From: Terriglobia bacterium
Lineage (GTDB): Bacteria > Acidobacteriota > Terriglobia > UBA7540
Direction of reading: 5' to 3'
Assembly (NCBI GenBank): GCA_030040295.1
Contig: JASHTZ010000133.1
Coordinates: forward strand, 1 to 5,523
DNA length: 5,523 bases
In this document: positions 3,779 through 5,523 of the stretch, piece by piece
How positions within the stretch are numbered: position 1 is the first letter of the stretch
Layout: every line of letters begins with the position of its first letter
Translations under genes and position numbers: made by a program
Notes under the pieces: model-generated
Databases searched by the model: none
Seen by the model: only the letters and a program-made list of their open reading frames with translations
What the model was told of the DNA's origin: nothing

Positions 3779-5523
3779 TTGCAAGGCCAAATCGCTACTC
3801 CTACCTCGGTTTCAGATGTAAGTACGTCTCAGCTTGACCAGCTTTGCATCAATACGATTCGCTTTCTCGCCGTCGATGCCGTGCAGAAAGCCAATTCCGG
3901 ACATCCCGGCATGCCCATGGGAGCCGCGCCCATGGCGTACGTGCTTTGGACGCGCTATTTGCAACACAATCCTGCCAACCCTTCGTGGCCGAATCGCGAT
4001 CGCTTTGTGCTCTCCGCGGGCCACGGCTCGATGTTGTTGTACAGCCTTCTGCATCTGACCGGTTACGACATGCCCATGTCAGAGTTGCAACAATTCCGGC
4101 AATGGGGAAGCAAGACGCCCGGGCACCCCGAGCACTGGCTCGTGCCGGGGATTGAAACCACCACGGGTCCGCTGGGTCAGGGTTTCGGCAACGGCGTAGG
4201 AATGGGCATCGCCCAGAAGTATCTTGCCGCGCATTTCAATCGTCCCGGCCACGAGATTGTTGACTACAAGATTTACGCCATCGCCGGTGACGGCGACCTG
4301 ATGGAAGGCGTCTCGTCGGAAGCCGCCTCGCTGGCGGGCCACCTGCGGCTCGACAACCTGATTTATTTTTACGACGACAATCACATTTCCATCGAGGGCT
4401 CCACCGAGCTGGCCTTCACGGAAGACCGTGGCAAGCGCTTTGAGGCCTATGGCTGGTTTGTGCAGAAGGTAGCCGACGGAAACGATCTGGAAGCCATCGA
4501 CGCGGCGGTTCGCGCGGCCCAGGCGGAGCGCGGCCGGCCGTCGATCATCATGGTGCGCACGCACATCGGCTACGGCAGCCCCAACAAGCACGATACGGCG
4601 GAGGCGCACGGCTCGCCGCTGGGAGTTGAGGAGGTCAAGCTCACCAAGCAGAATCTTGGCTGGCCGCTTGAGCCTCCTTTCCTGGTGCCGGACGAAGCCC
4701 GCGCGCACTTCCGGCTCGCCCTCGAACAGGGCCCTAAGCGGGAGGCAGCGTGGCAAGCCAAGCTGGCCGAATACCGCAAGGCGTTCCCGGATCTTGCCGC
4801 CGAGTGGGATCGTTTTGTAAGGGGTGAATTGCCCTCCGGCTGGCAAGCCAAGATTCCTACATTCAGTCCCGCTGAAAAGCCCATGGCCACGCGTCAAGCT
4901 TCCGGAAAAGTCTTGAACGCCATCTCACCCTTGCTTCCCACATTGCTGGGCGGCGCGGCGGATTTGGCTCCCTCCACCGATACGTTGATCAAGGGTGAAA
5001 AAGATTTCGAGTACCCCAACTACGGCGGAAGAAACTTTCACTTCGGCGTGCGTGAGCACGGCATGGGCGCGGCGCTGAACGGCATGGCGCTGAGCGGGTT
5101 GATCCCCTACGGTGCTACGTTCTTCATCTTTTCGGATTACCTGCGCCCCAGCTTGCGCCTTGCGGCCCTCATGGAAACGCACTCAATTTTCGTCTTCACG
5201 CATGACAGCGTGTTTCTCGGCGAGGATGGCCCCACGCACGAACCCATTGAGCATCTCATGGCCTGCCGGGCGATTCTGCACCTTTGCAACATCCGGCCTG
5301 CCGACGCCAACGAAACCGCTGTGGCCTGGCGCGTGGCGATCGAACACAAGAGTGGACCCGTGGCCTTGATATTGACGCGCCAGGCCCTGCCTATCATCGA
5401 TCGCACCAAGTACGGCTCGGCCGAGGGCCTGACTAAGGGCGCGTATATTTTGGGCGATGCGCAGGGAAAGACTCCGGAAATTATTTTGATCGCTACGGGC
5501 TCGGAGGTGGCGCCCACGCTCGA
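3779..5523 (+). CDS. tkt: Transketolase, 3' end beyond the window
   Basis: Thiamine-diphosphate enzyme of the non-oxidative pentose phosphate pathway, moving two-carbon ketol units between sugar phosphates (for example xylulose-5-P and ribose-5-P to sedoheptulose-7-P and glyceraldehyde-3-P). 581 codons are visible, with no frame break, of the family's usual 650-700. Residues counted from the TTG start: SGHPGMPMG with H42, GPLGQGFGNG, and the ThDP/metal motif GDGDLMEG (170-177) completed by N201 in YDDNHIS. Then come AHGSPLG with H277, the VREHGMGAALNG motif with catalytic E426, FIFSDYLRPSLRLAALM, and THDSVFLGEDGPTHEP (H475, D483, H487). Against E. coli TktA these sit at near-constant offsets of about +14 to +16, so all the key residues covered are present. 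The pyrophosphate- and pyrimidine-binding domains are complete; the rest of the C-terminal domain is cut off. Its own promoter region and the opposite-facing upstream gene suggest it starts a separate transcript from the kinase. Confidence 0.97.
   Translation, partial: MQGQIATPTSVSDVSTSQLDQLCINTIRFLAVDAVQKANSGHPGMPMGAAPMAYVLWTRYLQHNPANPSWPNRDRFVLSAGHGSMLLYSLLHLTGYDMPMSELQQFRQWGSKTPGHPEHWLVPGIETTTGPLGQGFGNGVGMGIAQKYLAAHFNRPGHEIVDYKIYAIAGDGDLMEGVSSEAASLAGHLRLDNLIYFYDDNHISIEGSTELAFTEDRGKRFEAYGWFVQKVADGNDLEAIDAAVRAAQAERGRPSIIMVRTHIGYGSPNKHDTAEAHGSPLGVEEVKLTKQNLGWPLEPPFLVPDEARAHFRLALEQGPKREAAWQAKLAEYRKAFPDLAAEWDRFVRGELPSGWQAKIPTFSPAEKPMATRQASGKVLNAISPLLPTLLGGAADLAPSTDTLIKGEKDFEYPNYGGRNFHFGVREHGMGAALNGMALSGLIPYGATFFIFSDYLRPSLRLAALMETHSIFVFTHDSVFLGEDGPTHEPIEHLMACRAILHLCNIRPADANETAVAWRVAIEHKSGPVALILTRQALPIIDRTKYGSAEGLTKGAYILGDAQGKTPEIILIATGSEVAPTL

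Noticed and set aside
4079..4897. Long - strand open frame (272 residues)
   Set aside because: It lies wholly over the conserved transketolase coding sequence, has an arginine/glycine-rich shadow composition and shows no family motifs.

Overview
The window is about 60% GC and carries central sugar-phosphate genes. On the + strand, in order, are the C-terminal three quarters of 6-phosphogluconate dehydrogenase (gnd), a small four-helix-bundle (23S rRNA intervening-sequence protein type) gene, and a PfkB-family sugar kinase that most resembles 2-keto-3-deoxygluconate kinase. A secreted protein with two TonB-C-like domains follows on the - strand. Last is transketolase (tkt), which runs off the right edge. 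GC content, the pentose-phosphate/Entner-Doudoroff grouping, a periplasmic TonB-C protein and a four-helix-bundle gene flanked by ACAGC-type repeats suggest a Gram-negative-type bacterium, perhaps Acidobacteriota. That placement is an inference from style, not proof.

Layout. Bases 1-1064 hold gnd, whose reading frame is broken near base 100. Bases 1069-1555 look like one inserted unit: a 30-bp imperfect inverted repeat (25/30 matching) encloses the four-helix-bundle gene and a terminator-like hairpin. That gene also carries an apparent frameshift, near base 1447. The kinase (1576-2658) follows with its own ribosome binding site and converges on the TonB-C gene (2679-3371, - strand). Bases 3372-3778 are non-coding and separate the divergent TonB-C and tkt genes. 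They contain a 14-bp tandem repeat next to a TATAAT box and a leader able to form a long stem. Transketolase starts at a TTG at 3779 behind a strong Shine-Dalgarno sequence.

How the genes fit together. Gnd makes ribulose-5-phosphate from 6-phosphogluconate, and transketolase rearranges the resulting pentose phosphates into glycolytic sugars. The kinase, if it acts on 2-keto-3-deoxygluconate, would feed the same hexose/pentose network through the Entner-Doudoroff branch. The four-helix-bundle unit and the TonB-C protein have no obvious metabolic link and look like insertions into this cluster. The most unusual part of the window is the repeat-bounded four-helix-bundle cassette. I see no clearly new defence or mobile system beyond it.
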